Below, piece after piece: positions 1 to 8,146 of a stretch of 32,028 bases of DNA; position 1 is the stretch's first letter, and the number at the start of each line of letters is the position of its first letter. A model generated the notes under the pieces. It was given only the letters and a program-made list of their open reading frames with translations, did no database searches and was not told where the DNA came from. The position numbers and the translations under genes were made by a program. Source of the stretch: Aquificota bacterium (GTDB lineage Bacteria > Aquificota > Aquificia > Aquificales > QOAS01); NCBI GenBank assembly GCA_013153315.1, contig JAADES010000004.1:1-32028 (forward strand), in the 5' to 3' direction.

Positions 1-833
1 AACTACTAAAACAAATCAATATAGAAAAAACTCCCAAGGAAATACTAAAAGAGCTGGAAAAGATAAACCAAATAAAAGGACAGCTAGAACATTGGGAAAA
101 CCAACAAAAGGAAATAACTCTTCAAATAAAAAACCTTAAAAAGGAACTGAACAATGTAGACCCTAACAAGTTCCAAAAATTAAAAGAACTTCAAGAGGAA
201 CTTACAGAAAAAGAAAAACAATTGGAGGAAATAACCACCCGAATAGGAGCCCTTAAAAGGGAAATAGAAGAAACCAAAAAAAGGTTGAAAGAGAAAGAAA
301 AACTTCAAAAAGAGGAAAAAGAACTAACCCATCAATGGAGTCTTTTAAAAGAACTCAAAGAGGATTTTCAAGCCGACCGACTGCAGGACTTTGTTGTATC
401 AAAAGCATTGGAAGATATAGTTGAGCTTGCCGGCGAGTACCTTTGGAAATTAACCGACCGTTACCGCTTTATTTTCGAAGATGAAAACCTTCTAATATGG
501 GACTTAGCCACCGATGCCAAAAGGGCGGTGGCAACCCTATCGGGAGGAGAAACCTTTTTGGCTTCCCTATCAATGGCATTAGGTTTCGGTGCTTACTTAG
601 ACAAAGGGGCTTCGGTGGAGAGCCTCTTCATAGATGAAGGATTCGGAACACTTGACGCAGAAAAGCTATCACGGGTGGAGGAGCTCTTCGAAATTATTAA
701 ACAGCGGGTTAATAAAACTATAGGAATAATAACCCATCTCGATAGCTTAGCCTCAATATTTGAAAAACAGATAATTGTAAAGCCATCTCCCCAAGGTTCT
801 AAAATTGAGGTGTTTGATGGCTCCCAAGATTAA
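1..833 (+). CDS. sbcC: SbcC/Rad50-type exonuclease ATPase subunit, C-terminal part (5' end outside window)
   Basis: The frame is open from base 3 with no start, so the gene begins upstream; about 276 C-terminal residues are visible. The first half is Lys/Glu/Gln-rich heptad sequence, the returning arm of the long coiled coil. The second half is the ABC-type ATPase lobe: signature LSGGE at nt 537-551, Walker B with FIDEGFGTLD near nt 627-656, and the H-loop His in IITHLDS near nt 727-747. In the family, SbcC pairs with the SbcD nuclease to process DNA ends and hairpins in the cytoplasm. SbcD is not visible here and may lie upstream. The stop lies 17 bp inside uppS, so the two genes are probably co-transcribed and translationally coupled. 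The product is certain at family level; SbcC and Rad50 names are interchangeable for such proteins. Confidence 0.93.
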   Translation, partial: LLKQINIEKTPKEILKELEKINQIKGQLEHWENQQKEITLQIKNLKKELNNVDPNKFQKLKELQEELTEKEKQLEEITTRIGALKREIEETKKRLKEKEKLQKEEKELTHQWSLLKELKEDFQADRLQDFVVSKALEDIVELAGEYLWKLTDRYRFIFEDENLLIWDLATDAKRAVATLSGGETFLASLSMALGFGAYLDKGASVESLFIDEGFGTLDAEKLSRVEELFEIIKQRVNKTIGIITHLDSLASIFEKQIIVKPSPQGSKIEVFDGSQD

Positions 834-1515
834 AATCCCAACACATGTAGCCATAATAATGGACGGTAATGGCCGATGGGCTACGAATAGAGGCCTCCCC
901 AGAATAGAAGGACATGTTGAAGGAGTAAAAGCGGCAGAAAGAACCATCGATGCAGCAAAGGAATTAGGTATTAAATATCTAACTCTCTATGCCTTTTCCA
1001 CCGAAAACTGGTATCGCCCGCCGGAAGAAGTAAACTTTTTGATGGAACTTTTAAGGGATTATTTAAAAGAAAAACTACCTACCTTTTTGGAAAAAGATAT
1101 ACGGGTTTCCTTTATAGGGAGAAGAGACAGAATTCCTAAGGATACCCTAGAGTGGATGGAAAAAGTGGAAAAGGAAACCAAAAGGTGCCGTTCAATAGAG
1201 GTCTTTGTGGCGGTAGATTACGGAGGCCGCGACGAAATAGTTAGGGCGGTAAACAAAATAATAAAGGAAGGAGGTAGAGAAATAACAGAAAACCTTTTGC
1301 GTCAACATTTGGATATTCCCCCCTATGTGGAAGACCCCGACCTTCTAATTCGCACGGGGGGAGAAAAAAGGATTTCTAACTTCCTTCTTTGGTATATAAG
1401 CTACACCGAGCTTTACTTTACCCCCGTTCTCTGGCCGGACTTTAACAAGGAACACCTTTTGGAAGCTATAAAAGATTACTCCCAAAGGGTTAGAAAGTTC
1501 GGTAGAGTTAAATAA
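817..1515 (+). CDS. uppS: Undecaprenyl diphosphate synthase (cis-prenyltransferase)
   Basis: Predicted to condense isopentenyl diphosphate onto farnesyl diphosphate to give C55 undecaprenyl diphosphate, the lipid carrier for peptidoglycan and O-antigen synthesis. The 232-residue protein is of normal length. It has the HVAIIMDGNGRW block (residues 10-21, catalytic Asp16), LYAFSTENW, and the C-terminal RTGGEKRISNFLLW and SYTELYF...LWPDF blocks. The family usually has Ser in place of the first Gly of RTGGE. ATG at 817 was chosen over an in-frame TTG at 805 because GAGG at 807-810 sits six bases upstream and the family signature starts about ten residues in. The gene overlaps the 3' end of sbcC by 17 bp, and 96 bp separate it from the reverse gyrase. 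Confidence 0.95.
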   Translation: MAPKIKIPTHVAIIMDGNGRWATNRGLPRIEGHVEGVKAAERTIDAAKELGIKYLTLYAFSTENWYRPPEEVNFLMELLRDYLKEKLPTFLEKDIRVSFIGRRDRIPKDTLEWMEKVEKETKRCRSIEVFVAVDYGGRDEIVRAVNKIIKEGGREITENLLRQHLDIPPYVEDPDLLIRTGGEKRISNFLLWYISYTELYFTPVLWPDFNKEHLLEAIKDYSQRVRKFGRVK

Positions 1516-1611
1516 ACTTTGAGGTTCTTTCCTCTAAATTCCCAAGAAAGTTTTCCTTCCTATTCCAAAACTTACCTCGGTCGGTAAATAAAAATATAAA
1601 GAGCCACCACC

Positions 1612-4600
1612 ATGAGTGAAAAAACTGTAAAAACCCAAAAGGAAAAGGCGATATTTGAAAAAACTTGCCCCAACTGCGGAGGCCCGATTAGCGATATAAG
1701 ACTCCAAAAGGGATTACCTTGCTCCAAGTGTCTACCCCAACAAGTAGAAAATGAAGATAAAGCTTGCGAGGTATTACTCAAAGAAAATAAACTCAATAAG
1801 GACTTTAAAGAAATATGCACCCTAAAGGAGGAATTAGAAAAATTTAGAAACTTCTTTTTTGAAATACACCGTTCCTATCCTTGGAGTTTGCAGGAAGCTT
1901 GGTTTAAAAGGTTTTTCCTCGGAAGGAGTTTTGCCCTTCTTGCCCCCACCGGGATAGGAAAAACCACCTTCGGACTTACCTTGAGCTATTACCTCGCCAA
2001 GAAAAAAAACAAAAAGAGTTATCTTATATTCCCCACACGGCTTTTGGTGGAACAGGCGATAAACAAACTCCGCAAAATGGGCGTTCCCGAAGAATACCTC
2101 CTTTATTTTGGTGAAAAGCCATCTCTGACCAAAAAACAAAAAGAAGAAAGATTTAGAAGATTGGAGGAAGGCGATTTCCGAATTCTAATAACAACCTCGA
2201 TGTTTCTATATCGGAACATAGATAAAATCCCCAAAGGGGTTTACGAGCTAATATTTGTCGACGATGTTGATAGTTTCCTTAAAACGGCCAAAAACATCGA
2301 CAAAGCCCTTTACTTGTTGGGCTTTACCGAAAAAGAGATTGAATGGGCCTTAAAAATTATAAAACTCCGCAAAGAGCTGGCCCAAAAACCCAATGTTAGC
2401 CCCGAAGAATGGGAAAAACTTAAAAAAGAAGAAGAAAAATTAAAGAAACATGCCGAAAAAGTTAGGAAGGGTGTTCTCATAGTGTCGTCGGCCACCTCCA
2501 ACCCCCGTAGCGAGAGGATTAAACTTTTTAGAGAACTTCTCGGTTTTGAGGTCGGTCGTCCGCTTTTTTACCTCAGAAATGTGGTCGATAGTTACGAGGA
2601 TAAATTCCTACAAGGAAAAAAATCTCTTACCGACCACAAACCTTTATGGGACTTTGTTGCCGATTTTGTTAAACAGCACCCCAAAGGGGGACTTATATAC
2701 ATTTCCCAAGATAGGGGTAAGGAAGAAGTTGACCGTTTGGTGGAATATCTAAATTCCAAAGGTCTCAATGTAAGGAGCTATGAAGAACTGGACAAACACC
2801 TAAAGGATTACGAAGAGGGAAAAGTTAACGCCTTTGTAGGTATAGCTTCCTATAGGAACCCCCTTGCACGGGGTTTCGATATGCCCCATGTGGTCAGATA
2901 TGCCCTATTTGTGGGTGTTCCCAAGCTCAAGTTTACCCTTAAGGTGGAAGAACATATTTCCCACATCCTTTGGGCTTTAGTTGCAATAAGACCCTTAATA
3001 GCCAAAGATAAGGAACTTCGCGAAAAGTATCTCCAAAAACTGGATAGATGGATAGAGAGGTTAAGAAAATATTCCTATCTCTCCGAGGAGTTTATCCAGC
3101 AGAACGAACGTCTTAAGGAGATTATTGAAAACATAAGAAACGAGGTAAGGGAATTTATAGAAAACCCCGAAATCCTCGAAAGGATAAAAGAAAGTGATGA
3201 AATAACCCTAAGGTGGGACGAAAAGGAAGGTTATTCCCTGATAGTGGCCGACGTTACAGGATACCTCCAAGCGTCGGGTAGAACCTCGAGACTTTACGCG
3301 GGAGGTTTAACAAAAGGTTTTTCCCTCGTATTGGTTGACGATACAAAAGCCTTCAACAACCTAAGGAAAAAAGTTAAATGGTTCAGCGAGGAAATTGAAT
3401 TTATCCCCCTCAAGGAGGTAGATTTAAAAACCCTCTTTGAGGAGATAGAAAAAGACAGGCAAAAGGTTCTAAGGTTTTTAAAAGGTGAAATTCCCGAAGA
3501 AGTTAAGGAGCTGATTAAACCTGTTTTGGTTATAGTGGAATCCCCCAATAAGGCTAGGACGATAGCAAACTTTTTCGGAAAACCGCTAAGGCGTAGGGTT
3601 GGCGATATAGACGTTTTGGAAGTTTCGCTCGGAGACAAGTTTTTAACCATAACCGCCTCGGCGGGACATGTTTACGACCTTATAAAGGAAAAGAAAAACT
3701 ATAGAAACACTTTCCACGGCGTTATAGTAGAGCCTTCGAAAGAAAATCCGGAGCATTTTATACCGATTTACGAGCCTATAAAACAGGAAACCCCCGAAGG
3801 GGAAATTAGAAATAAAGAGGAGATTATCAACTCCCTAAGGCAGGCGGGTCTTGAGGTTGCGGAGGTTTACATAGGAACCGACCCGGATAGCATAACGGGA
3901 GACAGTAAAGTCCTAGTAAAGGTAGATGGAAAAACAAAACACCTAACGGTGGAAGAGCTTTTTGAACTACTTAAGGAGGAATACAAAGTTGAACTCCGAA
4001 ACGGGCATGAATACATAAAACCGACCAACCTTTGGGTTCCCGTAGTTGACAAAAACTACCGCGTAAGGTTCGGTAAAGCAAAATACTTAATCCGCCACAA
4101 GGTTAAAAAACCTATCTACAAAATAACCACCCAAAGCGGAAGGGAGATAAAGATAACGGGAGACCACTCCATTTTTAGGCTCGATGAAAACCTAAACCTT
4201 GAGGAGGTAAAACCTACAGAGCTCCGAGAGGGGGACTTTATAGTTGTTAACGAAACCCTACCTTCGGAAGGAAAAAAGATAACCTTCGACCTTGCGGAGT
4301 ATAAAGAAGCTCTTCCCATAGCGGAGGTTAAAGATAAAACGGTAATCCTCAAAAGGACAAAAAAGGAAATTTCCCGCTTTGTGGAGCTCGACGAAGATTT
4401 AGCCACCTTCTTAGGTCTTTGGGTAGGCGACGGCTCTTACCACCAAGATAGATACGTAAGGATTTCCTGCCGAGATAGGGAGGTTTTGGAGCTTATAGAT
4501 AAACTCGGAGAAAGGTTTAAGTTCAATTACTCCCTCGACGGGGACGGAATTACAGTCGTTATCCACTCGAAGTTTTTGGCTGAATTTATGAAAAAAGTCC

Positions 4601-6666
4601 TCAAAGTGGAAGGAAAGGCTCACACCAAGAGGGTTCCCGAAATTATTTTCAACGCATCGAGGGAAATTATTTCCTCCTTCCTTAAAGGACTCTTTAGTGC
4701 GGACGGAACTGTCTCCAAAGGAGAAGCAAATTTAACAACTGTTTCGGAAAACCTTAAAGAGGACGTCGTTTCCCTTTTCCTAATGTTGGGAATAAATCCG
4801 AAAGTTTACAAAGAGGGTAATTTCTTCCGAATCTTCCTCCACGGGGAGGATACAGTCAAATTCTCCCAAAGGGTCGGCTTTCTCCAAAAACATAAAAGGG
4901 AAAAGCTCAATAAAACATTTAGCGGCAAGTCTTACACCAAACTTATAGCGTTCAACACCCTGCGCGGAAAGGTTCAATTCAAAAAAGGCATAAACTCCTA
5001 TGCGGAGGCTATATACCGCAAGGGTTATATGAGCAAGAATCGACTAAAAGAGTTCGTCGCTATGGACTTTGTCAAACCCTTCTTTAAGGCAAAACTCCAA
5101 AAGGTTCTAAACGGAGACATTTACACCGAACGGATTAAGAAGATAGAAAAACTCCCCTTGGAGGAACAATACGTTTACGACTTCGAAACCGAAACACAAA
5201 ACTTTATAGCCAACAACATCCTTTGTCACAACACAGAAGGAGAGAAAATCGCCTGGGACCTCTACGAGGTAATAAAACCCTACAACTCCAACATAAGGAG
5301 AATGGAATTTCACGAAGTCACCAAAAGGGCAATAGTAGAAGCAATCCACAACCCTAGGCAGATAGATATAAACCTCGTAGAGGCTCAAATGGTCAGAAGA
5401 ATAGCCGACCGTTGGGTGGGATTTGAACTTTCAAGACTCCTTCAGGAGCACTTTAAAAAACCCTGGCTGAGTGCGGGAAGGGTTCAAACTCCCGTACTCG
5501 GTTGGGTCATAGAGAGGGACAAACTATATAGAACCAAAAAAGGGGCAGTATTTGTATATCTACCTAACCCTCAAAAGGACAAAAGAAGAATTTCCGTAAG
5601 TTGGGAATTTGAAGACAAAAAACTTGCGAGGGAATTTTATAAAAACCTTACAGAGGTAGAAGTTAAGATTCTCCAAAATAGGGAAGAGGAGAAAAAACCC
5701 GCCCCGCCCTTTACCACCGATGTAATGCTCAAGGAAGCGAGCGACAAGCTCCGCTTTAGTGCAAGCAAAACTATGCAATTGGCTCAAGAGCTGTTTGAGG
5801 CCGGGCTGTCGACGTACCACCGCACAGACAGCACCCGAGTTTCCGATGTGGGAATCTCAATAGCGAGGGAATACATAGATGAAAACTTCGGACAGGATTA
5901 CTTCTACCCCAGGCATTGGGGAGAAGGCGGAGCCCACGAGTGTATAAGACCCACCCACCCTTGGGACGTTGAAGAACTCCGTTCGATGATGCTCGCAGGT
6001 CAGCTAAAAGGACTGACCAAAGACCACCTAAGGTTATACGAGCTAATTTTCAAACGCTTTATGGCTTCCCAAATGAGACCCGCCACCGTAGAGGTTTCCA
6101 AATTTGAAGTGAAACCCTTATTGGAGAAAAAAGACCTTCCGACCCAATCGGTGGAAAAAGAGGAAATAACTTCCCTCTTGAGGGACGGATTTAACTTAAT
6201 GACACCTATAGAAGTCTACTACCTGAAAGAGGGAACCTTTAAGGTAGTGGAGCAAAAAGATTTAACCGACGAGGAAGGTAACAAAATCGGGGAACACTCC
6301 GAAAGTGCTATGAAAATTTACAAACTCGTTCCGTTGGCTTACCCCTACACCCAAGGAAGTTTGATTGAAGAAATGAAAAAACGCGGTATAGGAAGACCTT
6401 CAACCTACGCCCAAATAGTTCAAAAGCTGTTGGATAGAGGTTATGTCATAGAGAGGAAGAATTTCTTATTCCCCACCAAGTTAGGTAAGGAGGTTTACAA
6501 CTACCTAATTAGGTTGAAAGAGGCAGAAAAATTCGTTAAGGAGGAGTTTACGAGAATACTTGAGGAGCTAATGGATAGGATTGAGAGGGGCGAGGTTTAC
6601 TACATAGAGGTTCTTAAGGATTTGTATGAAGAAGTTTTAAGACTTGAAAAGCTAAAAACAACTTAA
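1612..6666 (+). CDS. rgy: Reverse gyrase precursor, interrupted by an intein
   Basis: ATP-dependent type IA topoisomerase that introduces positive supercoils, the classic hyperthermophile marker. The precursor has 1684 residues; removing the 448-residue intein leaves 1236, normal for the family. Domain order: N-terminal zinc finger (Cys19, Cys22, Cys37, Cys40); SF2 helicase-like module with Walker A APTGIGKT (112-118), DDVD box (217-220), SSAT (292-295) and motif VI QASGRTSR (553-560); then the topoisomerase half with Toprim Glu643 (VIVESPNKA), the DPD of the Toprim acidic motif at 757-759, and catalytic Tyr1402 in TYHRTDS (Tyr954 after splicing). No second Cys-rich zinc finger is present in the topoisomerase half. 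The intein splits the acidic motif as DPD|TEGE, so the precursor should lack an intact topoisomerase site. The ATG start lacks a good Shine-Dalgarno sequence, but the zinc finger position fits it. Confidence 0.97.
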   Translation: MSEKTVKTQKEKAIFEKTCPNCGGPISDIRLQKGLPCSKCLPQQVENEDKACEVLLKENKLNKDFKEICTLKEELEKFRNFFFEIHRSYPWSLQEAWFKRFFLGRSFALLAPTGIGKTTFGLTLSYYLAKKKNKKSYLIFPTRLLVEQAINKLRKMGVPEEYLLYFGEKPSLTKKQKEERFRRLEEGDFRILITTSMFLYRNIDKIPKGVYELIFVDDVDSFLKTAKNIDKALYLLGFTEKEIEWALKIIKLRKELAQKPNVSPEEWEKLKKEEEKLKKHAEKVRKGVLIVSSATSNPRSERIKLFRELLGFEVGRPLFYLRNVVDSYEDKFLQGKKSLTDHKPLWDFVADFVKQHPKGGLIYISQDRGKEEVDRLVEYLNSKGLNVRSYEELDKHLKDYEEGKVNAFVGIASYRNPLARGFDMPHVVRYALFVGVPKLKFTLKVEEHISHILWALVAIRPLIAKDKELREKYLQKLDRWIERLRKYSYLSEEFIQQNERLKEIIENIRNEVREFIENPEILERIKESDEITLRWDEKEGYSLIVADVTGYLQASGRTSRLYAGGLTKGFSLVLVDDTKAFNNLRKKVKWFSEEIEFIPLKEVDLKTLFEEIEKDRQKVLRFLKGEIPEEVKELIKPVLVIVESPNKARTIANFFGKPLRRRVGDIDVLEVSLGDKFLTITASAGHVYDLIKEKKNYRNTFHGVIVEPSKENPEHFIPIYEPIKQETPEGEIRNKEEIINSLRQAGLEVAEVYIGTDPDSITGDSKVLVKVDGKTKHLTVEELFELLKEEYKVELRNGHEYIKPTNLWVPVVDKNYRVRFGKAKYLIRHKVKKPIYKITTQSGREIKITGDHSIFRLDENLNLEEVKPTELREGDFIVVNETLPSEGKKITFDLAEYKEALPIAEVKDKTVILKRTKKEISRFVELDEDLATFLGLWVGDGSYHQDRYVRISCRDREVLELIDKLGERFKFNYSLDGDGITVVIHSKFLAEFMKKVLKVEGKAHTKRVPEIIFNASREIISSFLKGLFSADGTVSKGEANLTTVSENLKEDVVSLFLMLGINPKVYKEGNFFRIFLHGEDTVKFSQRVGFLQKHKREKLNKTFSGKSYTKLIAFNTLRGKVQFKKGINSYAEAIYRKGYMSKNRLKEFVAMDFVKPFFKAKLQKVLNGDIYTERIKKIEKLPLEEQYVYDFETETQNFIANNILCHNTEGEKIAWDLYEVIKPYNSNIRRMEFHEVTKRAIVEAIHNPRQIDINLVEAQMVRRIADRWVGFELSRLLQEHFKKPWLSAGRVQTPVLGWVIERDKLYRTKKGAVFVYLPNPQKDKRRISVSWEFEDKKLAREFYKNLTEVEVKILQNREEEKKPAPPFTTDVMLKEASDKLRFSASKTMQLAQELFEAGLSTYHRTDSTRVSDVGISIAREYIDENFGQDYFYPRHWGEGGAHECIRPTHPWDVEELRSMMLAGQLKGLTKDHLRLYELIFKRFMASQMRPATVEVSKFEVKPLLEKKDLPTQSVEKEEITSLLRDGFNLMTPIEVYYLKEGTFKVVEQKDLTDEEGNKIGEHSESAMKIYKLVPLAYPYTQGSLIEEMKKRGIGRPSTYAQIVQKLLDRGYVIERKNFLFPTKLGKEVYNYLIRLKEAEKFVKEEFTRILEELMDRIERGEVYYIEVLKDLYEEVLRLEKLKTT
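3889..5232 (+). other. Intein with DOD/LAGLIDADG homing endonuclease, inside reverse gyrase
   Basis: In-frame protein intron of 448 residues (precursor Ser760-Asn1207). The N-terminal splice block starts with Ser in SITGDSKVLV. Block B has Thr849 and His852 in ITGDHS. The C-terminal block ends NNILCHN with the penultimate His1206 and terminal Asn1207, and the +1 extein residue is Thr. Joining the flanks restores DPDTEGEKIAWD, the expected Toprim sequence, which fixes both junctions. Two dodecapeptide motifs, FLGLWVGDGSY (Asp940) and LKGLFSADGT (Asp1031), both retain their catalytic acidic residue, so the homing endonuclease may be active. All splicing residues are present, so splicing is expected to be functional. 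Whether it is temperature-dependent cannot be read from the sequence. Confidence 0.96.
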
Positions 6667-6731
6667 CCCTTTAGGAAAATAAACGTAAATATTTCTTAAA
6701 TCATTTTAGTCTTTTTTATTTACTTTAAGTA

Positions 6732-8144
6732 ATGGAGAAAAAAATAACTAAAGAGCAAATTCTTCTAAGCATAATCAACGCGGCTACATACAAATATAAA
6801 TTGATAAACCAAAAACTAAAAAGTCAGCTACTCAAACACCATATTACCGGTCTATTTAACCGACGTTATTTATTAATCTATGGTGATAATTTATTAAAGC
6901 GTTACAACACGTTGTATATTGTAGACATTAGAAATTTGAGAACTTACAACGAAATTTTCGGTTACGAAATAGTAGACCAATTTCTTAAGGCGGTAGCACA
7001 AAAAATAAAGACTTTCTGCGGAAAAGAATGTCTATTAGGAAGCCTTGATTTGGGTAGATTTTGGATTTTACTTCACCAAAAGGAGGAAAAGGAAGCTATA
7101 GAAAAAGCCCTTTCTTTAGTGGAGTATTTAACTGCTAAGGAGATAAGTATAAAAACCCAAACCAAGGAGCTTTCTTTATTGTTGTCCATCAATGTGGGAA
7201 TAGGTATCTATCCTAAACATGGAAAGAATATAGAAGAGCTTTTAACCAATGCAGAAATTGCGGCCGACAGGGCAAAATATAAAGGAGAAAATACAGTCGA
7301 AATTTTTAAAGAGGATTACCGTCAAGATATAGAGCTAAACCTTGAAATAGAACACCAACTTAAGTTTGCTATAAAACACGGAACCTTAAAAGGAGAAATA
7401 TTTCCTGTGTTCCAAGCAAGGGTAAATCCCGTGAACGAAAATATTGTTGCCGCAGAAATTTTAATGAGATGGAAAAAATATTCCCCTGCACGATTTATTC
7501 CCGTAGCAGAAAGAACGGGTCTGCTCAGGTATATGTTCGATGTTTTAGTTGAAAATAGTATTCCCGTCCTTAAGGAGATTTTTAAAATCCGACCGCATCT
7601 TAGAGTTAGCTTTAATATATCCCCCGTTCAGTTGAAATTCTGGAATGACCTTAAAGAAAGTTTAGAAAAATTAAAAAAAGCCGATATTCCCCTAAATCAA
7701 ATAGAGTTAGAAATAACAGAAAGCGGCGTAATGGAAGAACACGAAAATATTATTGAAAAACTCAACAGCTTAAGCTTGGAAGGCTTTAAAATTGTTATAG
7801 ACGATTTTGGAAAGGGTTATTCCTCCTTTGAACGGATAAACAGATTAAACATTTTCGGCGTAAAAATAGACCGCTCTTTGCTTGATGGCTTAAGAAAAGC
7901 CGATAGTTTGCAATCCTCTAAAAAATCGGTAAAATTCATCCAAAATTTAATTGCCTTCTTAAAAAGTTTGGGTTACAACATAACAATTGAAGGGGTAGAG
8001 GAAAACGAACCACATTTGGTTGAAATTTTTAGAAAACTAAATGTGGATGAAATTCAAGGTTTTTACTATGCTAAACCGGTTCCAAAAGAAAAATTCCTCC
8101 AATGTTTGGAAAATTGGGAGAAACTCAAAAGGTGCAAAGATTAA
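6732..8144 (+). CDS. GGDEF-EAL protein; likely c-di-GMP phosphodiesterase with degenerate GGDEF
   Basis: The 470-residue protein has no transmembrane segment or recognisable sensor domain before a GGDEF fold starting near residue 35 (HHITGLFNRRYL). The active-site loop that should read GGDEF reads DLGRF (residues 106-110), so diguanylate cyclase activity is unlikely. The EAL domain (about 210-465) looks complete: EIL in place of EAL with the Glu kept (Glu242, EILMRW), FNISP, LEITES, IDDFGKGYSS, VKIDRS, EGVEENE and QGFYYAKPV. Established knowledge of the family makes these the metal ligands and general base for hydrolysing c-di-GMP to pGpG. The usual YQP near the domain start is FQA here. The GGDEF half may serve as a regulatory module. 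The gene stands alone after the reverse gyrase and ends 2 bp from a convergent gene. Confidence 0.9.
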   Translation: MEKKITKEQILLSIINAATYKYKLINQKLKSQLLKHHITGLFNRRYLLIYGDNLLKRYNTLYIVDIRNLRTYNEIFGYEIVDQFLKAVAQKIKTFCGKECLLGSLDLGRFWILLHQKEEKEAIEKALSLVEYLTAKEISIKTQTKELSLLLSINVGIGIYPKHGKNIEELLTNAEIAADRAKYKGENTVEIFKEDYRQDIELNLEIEHQLKFAIKHGTLKGEIFPVFQARVNPVNENIVAAEILMRWKKYSPARFIPVAERTGLLRYMFDVLVENSIPVLKEIFKIRPHLRVSFNISPVQLKFWNDLKESLEKLKKADIPLNQIELEITESGVMEEHENIIEKLNSLSLEGFKIVIDDFGKGYSSFERINRLNIFGVKIDRSLLDGLRKADSLQSSKKSVKFIQNLIAFLKSLGYNITIEGVEENEPHLVEIFRKLNVDEIQGFYYAKPVPKEKFLQCLENWEKLKRCKD

Positions 8145-8146
8145 AT

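Noticed and set aside
1514-1553. Nested stem (AAACTTT with AAAGTTT, inner GAGG with CCTC) between uppS and reverse gyrase as a terminator
   Set aside because: Inner stem is four pairs, outer stem is AT-rich and a large asymmetric loop remains; no clean T-run follows. Could be chance.
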